A stretch of 64,000 nucleotides of DNA from Leptasterias polaris (taxonomy: Eukaryota > Echinodermata > Asteroidea > Forcipulatida > Asteriidae). This document shows positions 44,776 to 56,376 of the stretch, one piece after another. A program made the translations under genes and the position numbers. The stretch is taken from the NCBI GenBank assembly GCA_037783415.1, contig JAZGTN010000015.1:2418001-2482000 (forward strand). The letters run 5' to 3'. The notes beneath the pieces are model-generated. The model was not told the origin of the DNA, searched no databases, and was given only the letters and a program-made list of their open reading frames with translations. The stretch's first letter is position 1; every line of letters starts with the position of its first letter.

Positions 44776-45751
44776 TTGTATGAGGTATGACAACTCATTA
44801 TGATCATTTACTCAAAGGTCCCCTTCGCTTGACCTTAAACAAGATACTTTTTAAAACCCCCAACTAATCCAAACCTTCAGAGACACATTTGGTATTCCGT
44901 CATGAAAGAGTTATTTTTAATGCGATTAGAATGATTTTTGTTTTGTCTAATAGCTGCTTATAAAAAAAAGACAAAACATTATTTTGTGTTATGTAACAAC
45001 ATTTGCATGTAGTTTGTTTTCATGATAAGTACATCATTTGCAAATAGTTGATTGTTTTAATTGTCCCTCGTCTAATAAACATGATAATTTGAAAGAAGAA
45101 AACAATGTTGTTTTAAATTGTGTTCATATATACTGGCCCGCCATTTTGTCGTAAGTAACATTATGTTGATATTATGGTTCATTTAAAGAGCAAGGGAAAT
45201 GTCACATTCAATTTCGTGATATACTCCTTTTCCAATAGATAGAGTCCTCATGTGAGTTGGGAAAAAAATACAAATCTCTAACCTCACATTAAAATGGTGT
45301 AAATAGCTTTTGCATAAGACACCCTTCCTGGGCAACATTTGTTAACATCAAAAACATCCTGGGACATCATTTTGAGAAAAATGGGTCTGTACATTTTTGT
45401 ATGGGTACTAATTGGGTCATTCCTGACTTTCAAAACAGCCTTGAATTTAACGTTTTGTCTGACAATATTCCTCGTTCTTGATCGTGTCCACACACGCTAG
45501 ATGCTGTGTTCCAGCCAGAACCAAACACAGTCCTTGGTAGCCTCGTATGAGTAGGTGATCTATTGTCTGTGGCTCAAAACGGCATATGCATTAGTTGTTG
45601 TAATCCAATGACGTCTTGTTACAAATTTTGATCTGAAAAAGTCTCCAATGAACCGAAAATACAAAAATGTACAGACCTGTTTTTCTCAGAAAGGCTCGTT
45701 ATTCCCAATAATAAGGAAACCACCAACATAGGGCTAGATACTAGATAGTTC

Positions 45752-45980
45752 AGTTGGTACAGCATGCACCGACACGTTAGTATGAAGATTGTAGGTTCAT
45801 GGTACAGCATGCACCGACACGTTAGTATGAAGATTGTAGGTTCATGGTACAGCATGCACCGACACGTTAGTATGAAGATTGTAGGTTCATGGTACAGCAT
45901 GCACCGACACGTTAGTATGAAGATTGTAGGTTCATGGTACAGCATGCACCGACACGTTAGTATGAAGATTGCAGGTTCAA
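45752..45980 (+). repeat. 45-bp tandem repeat, five copies, within a tRNA-like SINE head
   Basis: The unit ggtacagcatgcaccgacac plus gttagtatgaagattgtaggttcat is repeated five times almost without change. It is preceded by gatagttcagttggtacag, an A-box-like sequence, and followed by gcaggttcaagttctcag, a B-box-like sequence. The amplified unit is therefore the stretch from D-loop to T-arm of a family 1 SINE head. Open frames at 45619-45945 (-) and 45764-46066 (+) are products of the period. Confidence 0.9.
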
Positions 45981-46943
45981 GTTCTCAGTGCTCAAATTAT
46001 TTTAATTTTTTCCACCCCAAATTACTTTTTAAAATGTGGACATCAGAAATATTATGGATATCTTGAGGAAGTTTGTTCTAGAAAGAAAATCCAGCATGTG
46101 CAAAGGAGCGCCCACTCCCCGCCCCTCCCCCCCCCCCCCTGCCCCCCGGAATTTGTGATGTTTATGTATTTAGATTGTAGTATCAATTAGGCTCTTAGTG
46201 TGATGATATTGAATATGGCTTTACGTCCCATCTGAAGGATGAACCAATAATGGTTAGGTTCTGTGCACAAGTAGCAAGAACTGAAAACTCCTAGCGAATG
46301 CTGCTCAACATTTTTTCAGAATCTTGTTCACACTATTTTGTTAGCTATTAATTGGAGACGACAGCTGCAAAACCTCAAATAAAGTTAAATTAACTACTAT
46401 AAGGGCTTCTAAAATAAAGCCCTTTGTTGCTTGGGCAGTTTCTAAATTTCTCTCAAAGGTTTCACATTTTGAAATGACCATTGTAAAAAAAAAAAAAAAC
46501 ATTGCCCCGCCCTTCCCCACTCACACTGTCGTGTCGATGCCCAGACTTATTTAAGGTTCTTTTGTGTACAGAGCTAGAGGAAGCACCAGACTACCTTTAC
46601 AAAAAGAAGAGGAATGTGAGTGGTTCCCGCCGCTGCTCGTTTTATTAATGTTTCAAATGACCTCGGTGTCGGTTACCAGTCTAGTATAAAAAAAGTACAC
46701 ATGCATTATACACGTACACATGACATGTTAATATGAGAAATGCATGTGGGAACCGCCACGTTTCTCTCGAGTAGTGTGAAAATGTAAGTAAAATTTCATG
46801 TTTTTGTAACCCATAAGAACATGAGGATTCAGCTGAAAACAATTAAGTAAAATATTGCAGGAATGTAGACTGTCAATGTCCCAAACCATATCGTGTTTCT
46901 CCAAATATGAAACAAATTGTGACAATCTGTGTTTTAAATTTAA

Positions 46944-47362
46944 AGGCACTGAACAACACCTTTGTTGTCAAACTTTCAAAGACCGGTATTGTCACTTGGT
47001 GTATCCCAACATATGCATAAAATAACAAACCTGTGAAAATTTGGGCTCAATTGGTTATTGAAGTTGCAAGAAAATGATGAAAGAAAAAACGCCCTTGTTG
47101 TACAAATTTAATATAGTGTGCTTTCAGATAGGAATAAAACTAAAACTTAAGTTACTTAAAGGCTTCTGGCCAGAAGTCTTTTATTATTTTAGTGAGAAAT
47201 TACCTCTTTCTCAAAAACTACGTTACTTCAGAAGGAGTCGTTTCTCACAATGTTTTATACTATCAACAGCTCTCCGTTGCTCATACCAAGTCAAGTAAGT
47301 TTTTATGCTAATATTTAAAATTTTGAGTAATTACCAAACGTGTACTGTACAGTGCCTTTAAA
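46944..47362 (+). repeat. Dispersed repeat, copy 1 of about 420 bp
   Basis: Shares long phrases with 53921-54297, such as cacttggtgtatccca, aaaactacgttacttcag and tttttatgctaa. Begins near taaaggcactgaacaacacc and ends near gtacagtgcctttaa, so the termini are inverted copies. Confidence 0.7.
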
Positions 47363-47365
47363 CCT

Positions 47366-47735
47366 TTATACAGGATTGGCAGAGCTGACAAAATAATCAC
47401 AGACAGTGTTCATGTTTTGTGTAATCAACCACATACATGAAATAACGAATTCCGAAATAACAAACCTGTGAAAATTTGAGCTCAATTGGTCATCGAGGTC
47501 ACGAGAAAATAGTGAAAAGAGACCTTATGTGTTTTCTGTTTTTCAAACATCGAGTTTATTATCGCGCGCGATAAAAACTATTGTTTTACTCATTTCTCAG
47601 AAACGATAGCATTTTAGGCAGAAATATTTTAAGGAACCCTTTCTACCATTACTTACTTTAAATCATGTAAGTTATGTGTGAATCTGTGAACATTTGTGTT
47701 TTTCGATCTTACCAATAGTGTACAGGGCCTTTAAA
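47366..47735 (+). repeat. Dispersed repeat related to 46944-47362 and 25690-26048
   Basis: Starts near ctttatacaggattggcag and contains the phrases gaaataacaaacctgtg, actcatttctcagaaacg and gtacagggcctttaaacc. It carries a local gcgcgcgataa in place of other members' sequence. Confidence 0.6.
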
Positions 47736-47964
47736 CCATTGGAGAGGTAGAAAACAACTTTGGGAAAGACTTTTTAATTTAAATTTGCACACGTTTTTGG
47801 CTGAAAATTTGAATTTGAATCTTAATTTAATGATATGATAGTCGGCAAAGCACCCTCATGGAAACACCACACCAACATTTTAAAAGAGACAATGAAGAAT
47901 CTTCAGTTTTATTCGTTGGAATAAAACTCCAAGGGAAAACCTACGCAGTCAGAGTACATGTAGG

Positions 47965-48694
47965 CATGGAGGAATAAGAACACAAGGAGTTACAACGATC
48001 AAAGGGATCAAAGGGATCAAATGTCCAAGGTCTGGTACCGCCACAGATAAAAGTGCAATTGTAACGCACTTCCTAACCGCACGCGACACGCCGCCTCTCT
48101 GTGTGCGCTTGCGCAGTATGGAGCCAAGATTAAAAGACTTGGAAGGGTGGCACGATCATTCATATCAAAATAGTACGATGTTTTTGAAAAAGTCAGATTT
48201 TTCATTCGTCCCCCCTAAAAATGCTCCACGACGCTCCACGTAAATGTCTGCACGAATGCGTAGACAAAGGGTTCACTGAGCAAACACCGTAATTTTTAAC
48301 CAGCCAAACTCGGCCAAAAGTTATCAAAATCTCAGAAATATTCAAGTATATTTCCATTCATATATCAATTATTGTATAACCGGAATATCAACGTAACTTA
48401 CCTTCTGAAAGTCGGATTTTAATGAAGGAAACGTCGGCAGAATCAGAATTTCATAGCGCATCGAACAGACAATTAGGCTGACCTATACGTGCGGCATAGA
48501 GCTACTGCGCATGCAAATACTGTTTCGTTTGTTTGTTCGAAATTATGTACTATTAAAAAGTACGAACGAGTCATTTCTCCACTGTGCGGTCCGAAGCGGT
48601 ACCAGACCCTGTGCACAAAGAGATATTATCGCGCACGTAAATCTGTGGGGGGTTGGCGGGCCGTTCAAACTCCTTGTGTTCTTATTCCTCCATG
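47965..48694. mobile_element. hAT-like non-autonomous DNA transposon upstream of PPARGC1
   Basis: The ends are a 27-bp inverted repeat (catggaggaataagaacac... and its reverse complement ending in catg). The element is flanked by the direct repeat atgtagg (47958-47964 and 48695-48701); allowing one shared base the duplication can be read as 8 bp, as in hAT elements. A second inner inverted pair, ggtctggtaccgc and gcggtaccagacc, lies at about 48031 and 48596. No transposase is readable in 730 bp. Confidence 0.8.
47997..48023 (+). promoter_or_regulatory. Three tandem TCF/LEF-like sites inside the hAT-like element
   Basis: GATCAAAGG at 47997-48005, GATCAAAGG at 48006-48014 and GATCAAATG at 48015-48023, with an exact 9-bp period. 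The first two match the TCF/LEF consensus (established knowledge). Activity is not shown by sequence. Confidence 0.4.
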
Positions 48695-49730
48695 ATGTAG
48701 GCACACTGGAAACTCACTTACTGAAGTTACTCAGTGACTGAGACAGTGTCCAGTGAAAACCCAACCATATGCATTGCAAGGCTTTGGTCCAGGAATCGAA
48801 CTGGGGTCCACAGAGGTGTAAGGCCGGCAGGAAAGAAAACACCGAGTCTCGAGACAACCTGAATGTAACTTAATTTAACCCTTCTACTGTTCGCAACATT
48901 TTCAAGTGAGTTGACCAACCATTTGAAACCATTCAACTGCCAAAGTTGTGTATGGTGGCACACTGTGCACAGAACTACATGTAACTGTGTACTGTGTACA
49001 TGCATTCCCTCATGGTATCATATTGCAAGGCTGGCATAGCTTATCTATCATTCAAAACCACAGTGAATGGTATTGAATGGTCAGACAGCAAGAGGGTTAA
49101 CTTAGTTAATTGTTATTTAAAATCCAACCAAAAGTGGGAACTGATTATGCAGTGAACGATTTCCCTTGTATAGCATCAAAATGCTACACAAAATGTATCA
49201 GTTGCTACTCAAAAATTATCATTTGCTACTCAATTGCAGCATTCAGTGTGCACAAAACTTGTTCAGTCTAAATATTTAGCTATGCAAACTTACTGGACGA
49301 AATCGTTCCCTGTTATTTATGCATCAGAAATTAACAAATAAATTAGCTTCTTGAATTGAAGTAGGCCCTACTTCTACTTCTGACTTCGTTCTCGGCAGGA
49401 TCCATAAAGTCAGTCAAACGCCAAGGGAAGGAGCACTTGCTTTTTACACATAAATAAGTATAAGTTGTAGTTAAAAATGTCATGCTCAACATTCCCAACA
49501 AGGATACAATAACAAGTGCCGAGAACAAGATTCGAACCAACCACAACTTAAAAAATTGGGTGCACTCGATTGCTTGGCCAAATACATGCTCAAGCTTGAC
49601 CAAATACATGCTCAAGCTTGACCAAAGAAAAAGTACCTGTTTGGCTCACTGATATTCTCTTTTTAATTATTTGGCCTTAAATCTTCTTAGATACAGGTCT
49701 TTTGCCGATTGCCAGAGGGAGTAAAAAAAC

Positions 49731-52700
49731 ATGGAGGACGACCCCGGAGATCTGACCTCCCTACATTACCAGATAATGTTCCCCCCTCGTGAGCCATGCC
49801 ATCGCCAGAGGGAGTACGAACTGGAACAGCATCTGGCCCTCATGGACGAGCCGGCAACAACCAGCCTGGCCGAGTCCATGGACATGGGGGATTTGGGGAA
49901 TCTAACTATAGAACATCTGTCTGGCTACGACGACATCAGTGAACCGCAAAAGTTTCTAATGGTTGATGATGAAAGATATCCAAAAGAAGATGTGCTTGAG
50001 ATAGGTAATGGTTTAGTGCACAGCCCCCTCTATTGACGGAATAGCATAAATCATTTTAACTGAGGCCATGAGGCCATCATCTTAGTTGCTCATGTCTTGG
50101 CCTTGGTACCCCTTGAAATTCTTTATAAACATTTAGAGATTTTCTCATTTATATTAGCTTGCATCTTTAATTTCGAATTCTGTAATCTACTCCGTGGTAG
50201 TAGTATAAAGAGCAAGACAGGTTCTCAAGAACAAATCTACACAGCAAAGTATAAAACGGTGTTACCGCAAACAAAATGTACATGTACATTGATACACCTC
50301 ACCATGCAATGCCTCAAAATCCATAGGCCTACATCTTAACCCTCCTACTGTCTGACCACTCAATATCATCCACTGTTGTTTTGAATGATAGATAATCTAT
50401 GCCATCCTGCAATATTGTGTCATGTGGTAAATGCTTCTACTCGGAGAACACAGTCAACCCTCCCACTGTCTGACCATTTAATATTTTCCACTTTGGTTTC
50501 GAAAGATAGAAGCACTTTGAAGCCAGCCTGCTCAGTACACAGCAGGCCAAGAATAACATCTTGTGAGAGGGCAAGGCCATTTTAATTTTGCAACACATTA
50601 GGGTACTTCCATTGGAAAATCTTAAAGTCAATGGGAAACTCTTCACAGATTCGTCGTGAAAAGATAGAAGAACAAGCAATTATCAAAATAGTCAAAATGG
50701 CTGACCTTGTTTGCTAATTCTACTTTATTTTTTTCAAAGGACAAATCTGAGATAGTCCTATAGCCAAATAATATCTCTGTCATTGCATGCTCTGACTGTG
50801 TGCCAAGTTTCGTGCTTGTATTGATCACCAAAGGCACAATCCCATCACTTACCTGCTCTACTAACAATAACAGACAATGACACCCTGTGATATGCTCATC
50901 GAAGAGTTGTTTCAAATTAAGGTCAGACAATGTTGCATATTGAATTGTAAGTTAAGTGTGACATCATTCAATGTTCCAAATGTTTCAAAAACACATACAA
51001 ATTCTCTGCATACGATGACAAATGAATAAGACATTGTTTTGTTATTGTTCTTGTTCCAGGAATTGAAGCCAGCGACTTGGGAAGTCTGCTGCAGCAGTTT
51101 GAACAAAAGGAGGCAGCCCTAACGATAACCGATCCCAGCCAAGTCTGGTAAGATTGCCATTGAAAATGGCCTTGCCCTCTCAGAGATGAAAATCCAGGCT
51201 AGCCCTGTGTTTGAGTGTAAACTAAAATATCAAAATTTGATTTAAATTGATGAAGGAACCTAAAGAGAGAATACTTTTTAAACTTCACAACTTGTTTGTC
51301 CTATGTTTTTTATAGTGAGGCCCAGCAGACCAGTTCAATCACAAAGAAAATATCAGGTAAGTGAAAGGAAAGTAAACACTCTCTGAAACTGCAAACAATT
51401 TTCTTATTTTAAAAACCCTTGAGTGAGTGCTGGTAACACTAAGTTGTAAAATGGCACATTTTGTTTATGTCACTGTTTTCTCCAAAGTGCACTGCCCTGG
51501 GGAATTGAAGTCACTGATATCCTAGACTAGGCCATTCGACACATCTAAGAGGGGGATCAGGTCCCAGAGTTGTGTAGTTTTTATTTTTGATAGGGCTGAA
51601 CAATATTTTCACTTAAATAAATACTTTGTGCACAAAATTGTACAGGCATTCAGACCAACCCCAATCTAACCCTCTGGTTTTAGTGAGGCACAGTGATTTT
51701 ATCGTCGGGACCAGTAAACTCATGGCCAGAAACATCTAGCCAACCATATACATTTCATAATGAATGCTTTTATCCGAAGGCAACGTGTCCTTTTAAATGT
51801 TAGGATGATTTCTTAAAATATGAAAGACATCTTTTTAACTTGTTTGTATCAATTAGTTATTTTATTTGTTTTCTTCTTCAGAACCAAAGAATCCAGCAAA
51901 GAAGATTGTCCCGGTGAAGCGTAAATCCACCATTTTAATGGAGCCAATTGCCATGCCCACTAAACGCCTAAGGGACAAGGTCCCAGATGAGAGAATGTCC
52001 ATCAGTCTACCAGGCAGCCGGACCTCCAGCCCACTGACCGTCCAACCCCAGGGGATGTCGGTCATCTGCAGCGCCGACCAGGGCTTCGACTACCTCATAA
52101 TGGACCATGATTACTGCAACGTACAGGACCCAAAACTCGCAAATCAAGACCCGCCAGGTCCTGTGAGCAAAGCTAGTCAACTGGCCGCCGAGCAAAGGAA
52201 AGCTTTGTATAAACAAAAGTACAAAATCAGGAAGAAAGGGAAGATAAAAGGAAGAGTTGTAGGCGGTCATTACAGTGACAAGGCCCTGGCCGAGGGGTTG
52301 TGCGGCGAAACCAACAAGCCAGCTTTTATAAACAAACTACCTGACTACATACACCCAATGCCAGAAGTGTCGCCCGCCAATAGTGTCAAAAATGCTGATG
52401 GGAAACATACGAAGCAAGGGCTGGTGCCGATGCCTCAACCCCTACTGGAAAAAGAGGCTCTTCCCAAAGGGAAAAAACCTGAATTCTTTGACAAAATCCC
52501 AGACTATTTTATCGGGAAACACATGTATCAGGAAATCAGTAAAGTAAAGGAAGCGGAGGAAGCTGAGAAGAAAGCATTAGAAGAACAAATGACGAAAGAA
52601 AAGTTGAAAGAAAAGCCCATCGAGGCAGAGTTGCTCCACCAAAAATCCAAGCTAGAGCCATCAAAGGACAATGAGGGCGCCGCTACACATCCAGAGGCTC

Positions 52701-55700
52701 ATCGTCACAGATCACGACATCACCAACATCATCACAAAGTCCATACACACAGCCAAACCAGAAACACTGGTATGAAAGACGGGGACGTACCGATTAACAA
52801 CGGTGGTGAAGTGATTGACGCAAATGAAGTAAATTGCCAGCAACCACAAGACAAAGAGACAGAACAGACCTCAAATCAACAGAGCAGCTGTGACAAACAG
52901 ATAGTAACAAATGAAGGGACTGAGGAAGTACAAATCAGAAGGTCTAGAAAGAGCAGTTATTTAGAACGACTGTCAAGATCTCGTTCTCGATCTCGCTCCT
53001 ACTCCTCCTACTCGAGCTCAAGCTCAAGATCATCTGTTGGATCCCGTTCGTATTCATCCTCCTCGTTGGACTCCAGATACTCACGGTCCAGACATAGAAG
53101 GCGGTCATACATGTCAAGGTCAAGATCGAGGTCGTATTCTAGATCAAGGTCACGTTCGAGGTCGCATTCTTACAGACGCCGACGAAGACGGTACTCTACT
53201 TACTCGTCAGCTTCACACTCATCAAGCTCTATATCAAGGTCACGATCAAGGTCACACTCCAGGTCACGACATTGGCGACCTCGGCCGCATTCAAGATCAT
53301 TTTCGAGGTCACAATCTAGGTCCAGGTCAAGGTCACACTCTGGGGATTCCAATATGAGACGAAGAGGACGTTCCAGTCACAGAGAGAGCCGCCCAAGAGC
53401 ACACAGGTAAACAACCTGGAAACCAGATGCTTAATTAAGATTTTTTTAACACTTACACTGATGTGTGTAAAAGCACTTTTCACACAGTACTTTCCTGAGT
53501 CCTGTGAACTGGCGAAAAAAAACACAGGCATATTACTCAGTTGGGTTTCAAACACCATGATCTTTGCCAATCTGGAGCTAGACTGACCACTGACCACTAG
53601 ACCACCGAGATTGCCTGGTTGCTATAGGGAATCCTATACTTTAGCAGCGGGTACTGCAACAACTGAATTGATGATAAATGTTAAACATGTTGGTTTGAAG
53701 TAACAAAGAAGAGAAGAATAGTGGAGAATTGAGGTCACCTGTCCAGGCATTTTGTGAGGGATTAAGATAAGACAGCCGGCCCCAATCATTCTCCCTGGAC
53801 AGCATCTGGGGGTCAACATTTTCAAGAAAAGGATAGTCCCAATATTTGTGTTGCCTTTTTACTGTTGGCTCTGTTTACCTTTATGTTAATTTGAAAACGG
53901 ATCTTAGCATTGTTTTACGATTAAAGGCACTGGACACCTTTGGTAATTGTCAAAGACCAGTATTCTCACTTGGTGTATCCCATCATATGCATAAAATAAC
54001 AAATCTGTGAAAATTTGGACTCAATTGGTCATCGCAGTTGCAAGAAAATAGTGAAAGAAAAAACACCCTTGTTGTACAAATTAGTGTGCTTTCAGATAGG
54101 AATAAAAGGCTTCTGACTAGAAGTCTTTTATTATTTGAGTGAGAAATTACCTCTTTCTCAAAAACTACGTTACTTCAGAGGGAGTCGATTCTCACAATGT
54201 TTTATACTATCAACAGCTCTCCATTGCTCGTTACCAAGTAAGTTTTTATGCTAACAATTATTTTGAGTAATTACCAAACGTGTTCAGTGCCTTTAAACGG
54301 TTAACCATTTAAACATCCCAACCCTAGTGTGATATAAGGTTTTTGTGTTGGACATCATCATCATTCTTGGAATTCTTTCCTTTGTGGATTGCCTTTTTTT
54401 TTTACATGCTGATTCTTAAATAAAATTATTGCTTATTCTTTAAATAACAGTAGATCTGAAAGACGACATAGACGAAGCGCTAGCATAGAGCAGATTGAAG
54501 AAAGAAGAGAGCAGCGCCTTGACGAACAGCTGGAGCAGTGGGTGAGGAAACGTCTCTGTTTCTAAGATGTGCAAAGACATTTTTAGTGATGGTTTTGTTT
54601 CATTTGTCCCACCAGGCGCTTCAAAACCCAGGGAAATTCCCATTTAATCTTTCTATCAAGTGTGTCGTTCACTTAAAGGTGACTTTAATGCTCTTCCTTA
54701 TTTCGATCACACGTAAACTGTAGCAGCGCCCTCTATTGACCTATTTTCTTTCTTCCCCCCAAACAGAAGGATCGCCGAGTTGTTTACATCGGAAGAATTC
54801 CGTACGGGACAACACGTACGGTCATCAGGAAGCGATTTGAGAAGTTTGGTGAAATAGAGCGCATCACGCTTCATTTCCGAGACGAAGGGTAGGTGCATTA
54901 TTCTATTTGCCTCGCGGGTGGGGAGAGGAGGGGGGGACAATAAAGTTTCAGCCATTTTGTTTTCTTCCATTGGTGTAAGTTTATTCAAACTGAGGCTGAA
55001 AGTTGTCTGGGTATGGTTTTTCCCTCGGATATGAATATTCATAACTTTGTACTATTTTTTCTCACAGGGACAATTATGCTTTCGTGACGTACAACTACAA
55101 GTGTGACGCCTATGCTGCTGTCGAAGGTAAGTACGTAAAGTGAATTTTAGTTATGTAAACGTTAAAAGTTTTTGATATTTAAATTTTCTTATTTTCCTCT
55201 TGCCTATTATGTTCTTTCGAAAGTGAGGTTTGAAACAAATTTCTTTTGTCTTTATTTGTGTTTACCTTATTACTTTGTTAGTCGTTTAGTGCAAATAGAT
55301 GGCGTTTAAAAATGTTAGTTCCACTTTTAATGTGTGTATTGGTTAGCCTGAATCTTGCCGTTTTGAAGACTGGCTTCTGTTTATTCTATCTTATCTTAAA
55401 GTTATCCTAACTCTTACATTTTTGCCTCTCTTTTTCTTAACTGCAGTGCGATGGTGTAATCCTTTGTGCATGTATAGTTCTGATTGATTTGTTCATGTTT
55501 TATTAACATGCTCTGCTTTTGAGATGTGTTTCACATTTTTGAATCTTGTTTAACCTTGGTAGTTTTTTTAAATTTTCACCAGGTTTTCTGTTTTTGATTC
55601 ATGGCTTTTCTTATTGCTCTTTATTTTTTACTCTTTTACTCTTTACTGTTTGTACACAGGGCCCTTTGGGATAGCAGTTGTATTACTAATAAATAAATTT

Positions 55701-56376
55701 GATTTTATTTCTCCATAGGTGCAAATAAGGATCCCGATGAACCTGTGTATGATATATGCTTCGGTGGCCGCAGACAGTTCTGCAAATCAAACTATGAAGA
55801 CCTTGGTAAGTGGCAATGTCAAAGGTCACTGACCTCATCTGAGCCCAATTTCTCGGTGCTGCTTACCGCAGCTTTTTTTGATAACTTTTGTTCCCACGTA
55901 CAGAGTAAGTACCATCAAGTGAGGTTTGCTGTGACATCATGTACAAAGACTCTTCTTTTGTGAGTAGTGGTGGCTTTGCTTACCGCCGAATTCTGCACTC
56001 GCGATCACCAATCTCCGCTTACCGAGCAAGCGCCGAATTTCTGCGCTAGCTGTGTAAGCGTATAATGCCTAGTACCATGGACTACGCAAGAGCACAAGCA
56101 AAACATCCATGCTAACCTGTGGAATACGCTTGACGTAAGCGCGGCAAACCTCACTTGATTGTACCCCCACCATTCATGATTTGAGCTCTATATAAGAAAC
56201 CACTATTATTATTATTACCGTTTCCTCTAAATCCTATCTTTGATGCAGACTCCATGGCTCAGGAGGAGGAGGCGTTCGACTACGGCTATAAACAGTCCTC
56301 TTCATCGACTAGCGGCAAAGTAGAGACGGATTTTGATCGACTCCTTCAGGAAGCGATGAAGAAAGTGAAGAGGTGA
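49731..56376 (+). CDS. PPARGC1: PGC-1 family transcriptional coactivator (RS and RRM domains)
   Basis: Nine exons: 49731-50004, 51060-51147, 51316-51356, 51882-53406, 54451-54541, 54767-54888, 55068-55126, 55719-55805 and 56249-56376. Phases agree and give 804 residues, close to vertebrate PGC-1 alpha (about 800). An in-frame TAA lies 9 bp before the ATG, which fixes the start. The acidic N-terminus holds LGSLL near residue 100, a nuclear-receptor LxxLL box. DHDY at 209-212 matches the HCF-1-binding motif of PGC-1 proteins. A repeated motif, FINKLPDYI near 283 and FFDKIPDYF near 336, follows. Residues of about 487-643 form an RS domain. The RRM (about 677-755) starts RRVVYIGRIP and ends FGGRRQFCKSNYEDL, as in PGC-1. 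The C-terminus DFDRLLQEAMKKVKR matches the family end. The protein should be nuclear and coactivate nuclear receptors (such as ERR) and mitochondrial genes (family knowledge). Confidence 0.93.
51316..51356 (+). CDS. PPARGC1: PPARGC1 microexon 3 (41 nt)
   Basis: A 41-nt exon with acceptor ttttttatag and donor gtaagt. It joins phase 2 to phase 1 and encodes C-E-A-Q-Q-T-S-S-I-T-K-K-I-S. Skipping it would change the frame, so it is likely constitutive. Confidence 0.75.
53455..53680 (-). mobile_element. tRNA-derived SINE, family 3, antisense copy c
   Basis: The minus strand has a gtggtctagtggtcagtgg A-box part and a ggtgtttgaaacccaac B-box part. It starts about 50 bp after the large PPARGC1 exon. 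Confidence 0.55.
53921..54297 (+). repeat. Dispersed repeat, copy 2, in PPARGC1 intron 4
   Basis: Starts near ttaaaggcactggacaccttt and ends near gttcagtgcctttaaacgg; the ends are inverted copies. It is about 380 bp and clearly related to 46944-47362. Confidence 0.7.
55910..56165. mobile_element. Foldback element in the last PPARGC1 intron
   Basis: The left end gtaccatcaagtgaggtttg and the right end caaacctcacttgattgtac are inverted copies. The interior is CpG-rich and repeats gcttaccg-like phrases. It sits between exons ending at 55805 and starting at 56249. Attribution to a transposon class is not possible. Confidence 0.55.

Larger units (their letters stand above)
43161..47964. other. Gene-free spacer between CLINT1 and PPARGC1
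   Basis: No gene is supportable. It contains a 112-bp satellite (44290-44775), a tandemly amplified tRNA-like block (45752-45980), a C-rich run near 46120-46145 and dispersed repeats (46944-47362, 47366-47735). Confidence 0.5.

Noticed and set aside
45619..46066. Open frames of 100-108 residues on both strands with repeated peptides
   Set aside because: Both come from the 45-bp tandem repeat and are open on opposite strands only because of its period.
52007..52270. 87-residue minus-strand frame opposite the large PPARGC1 exon
   Set aside because: It is a shadow of the real coding exon on the other strand.
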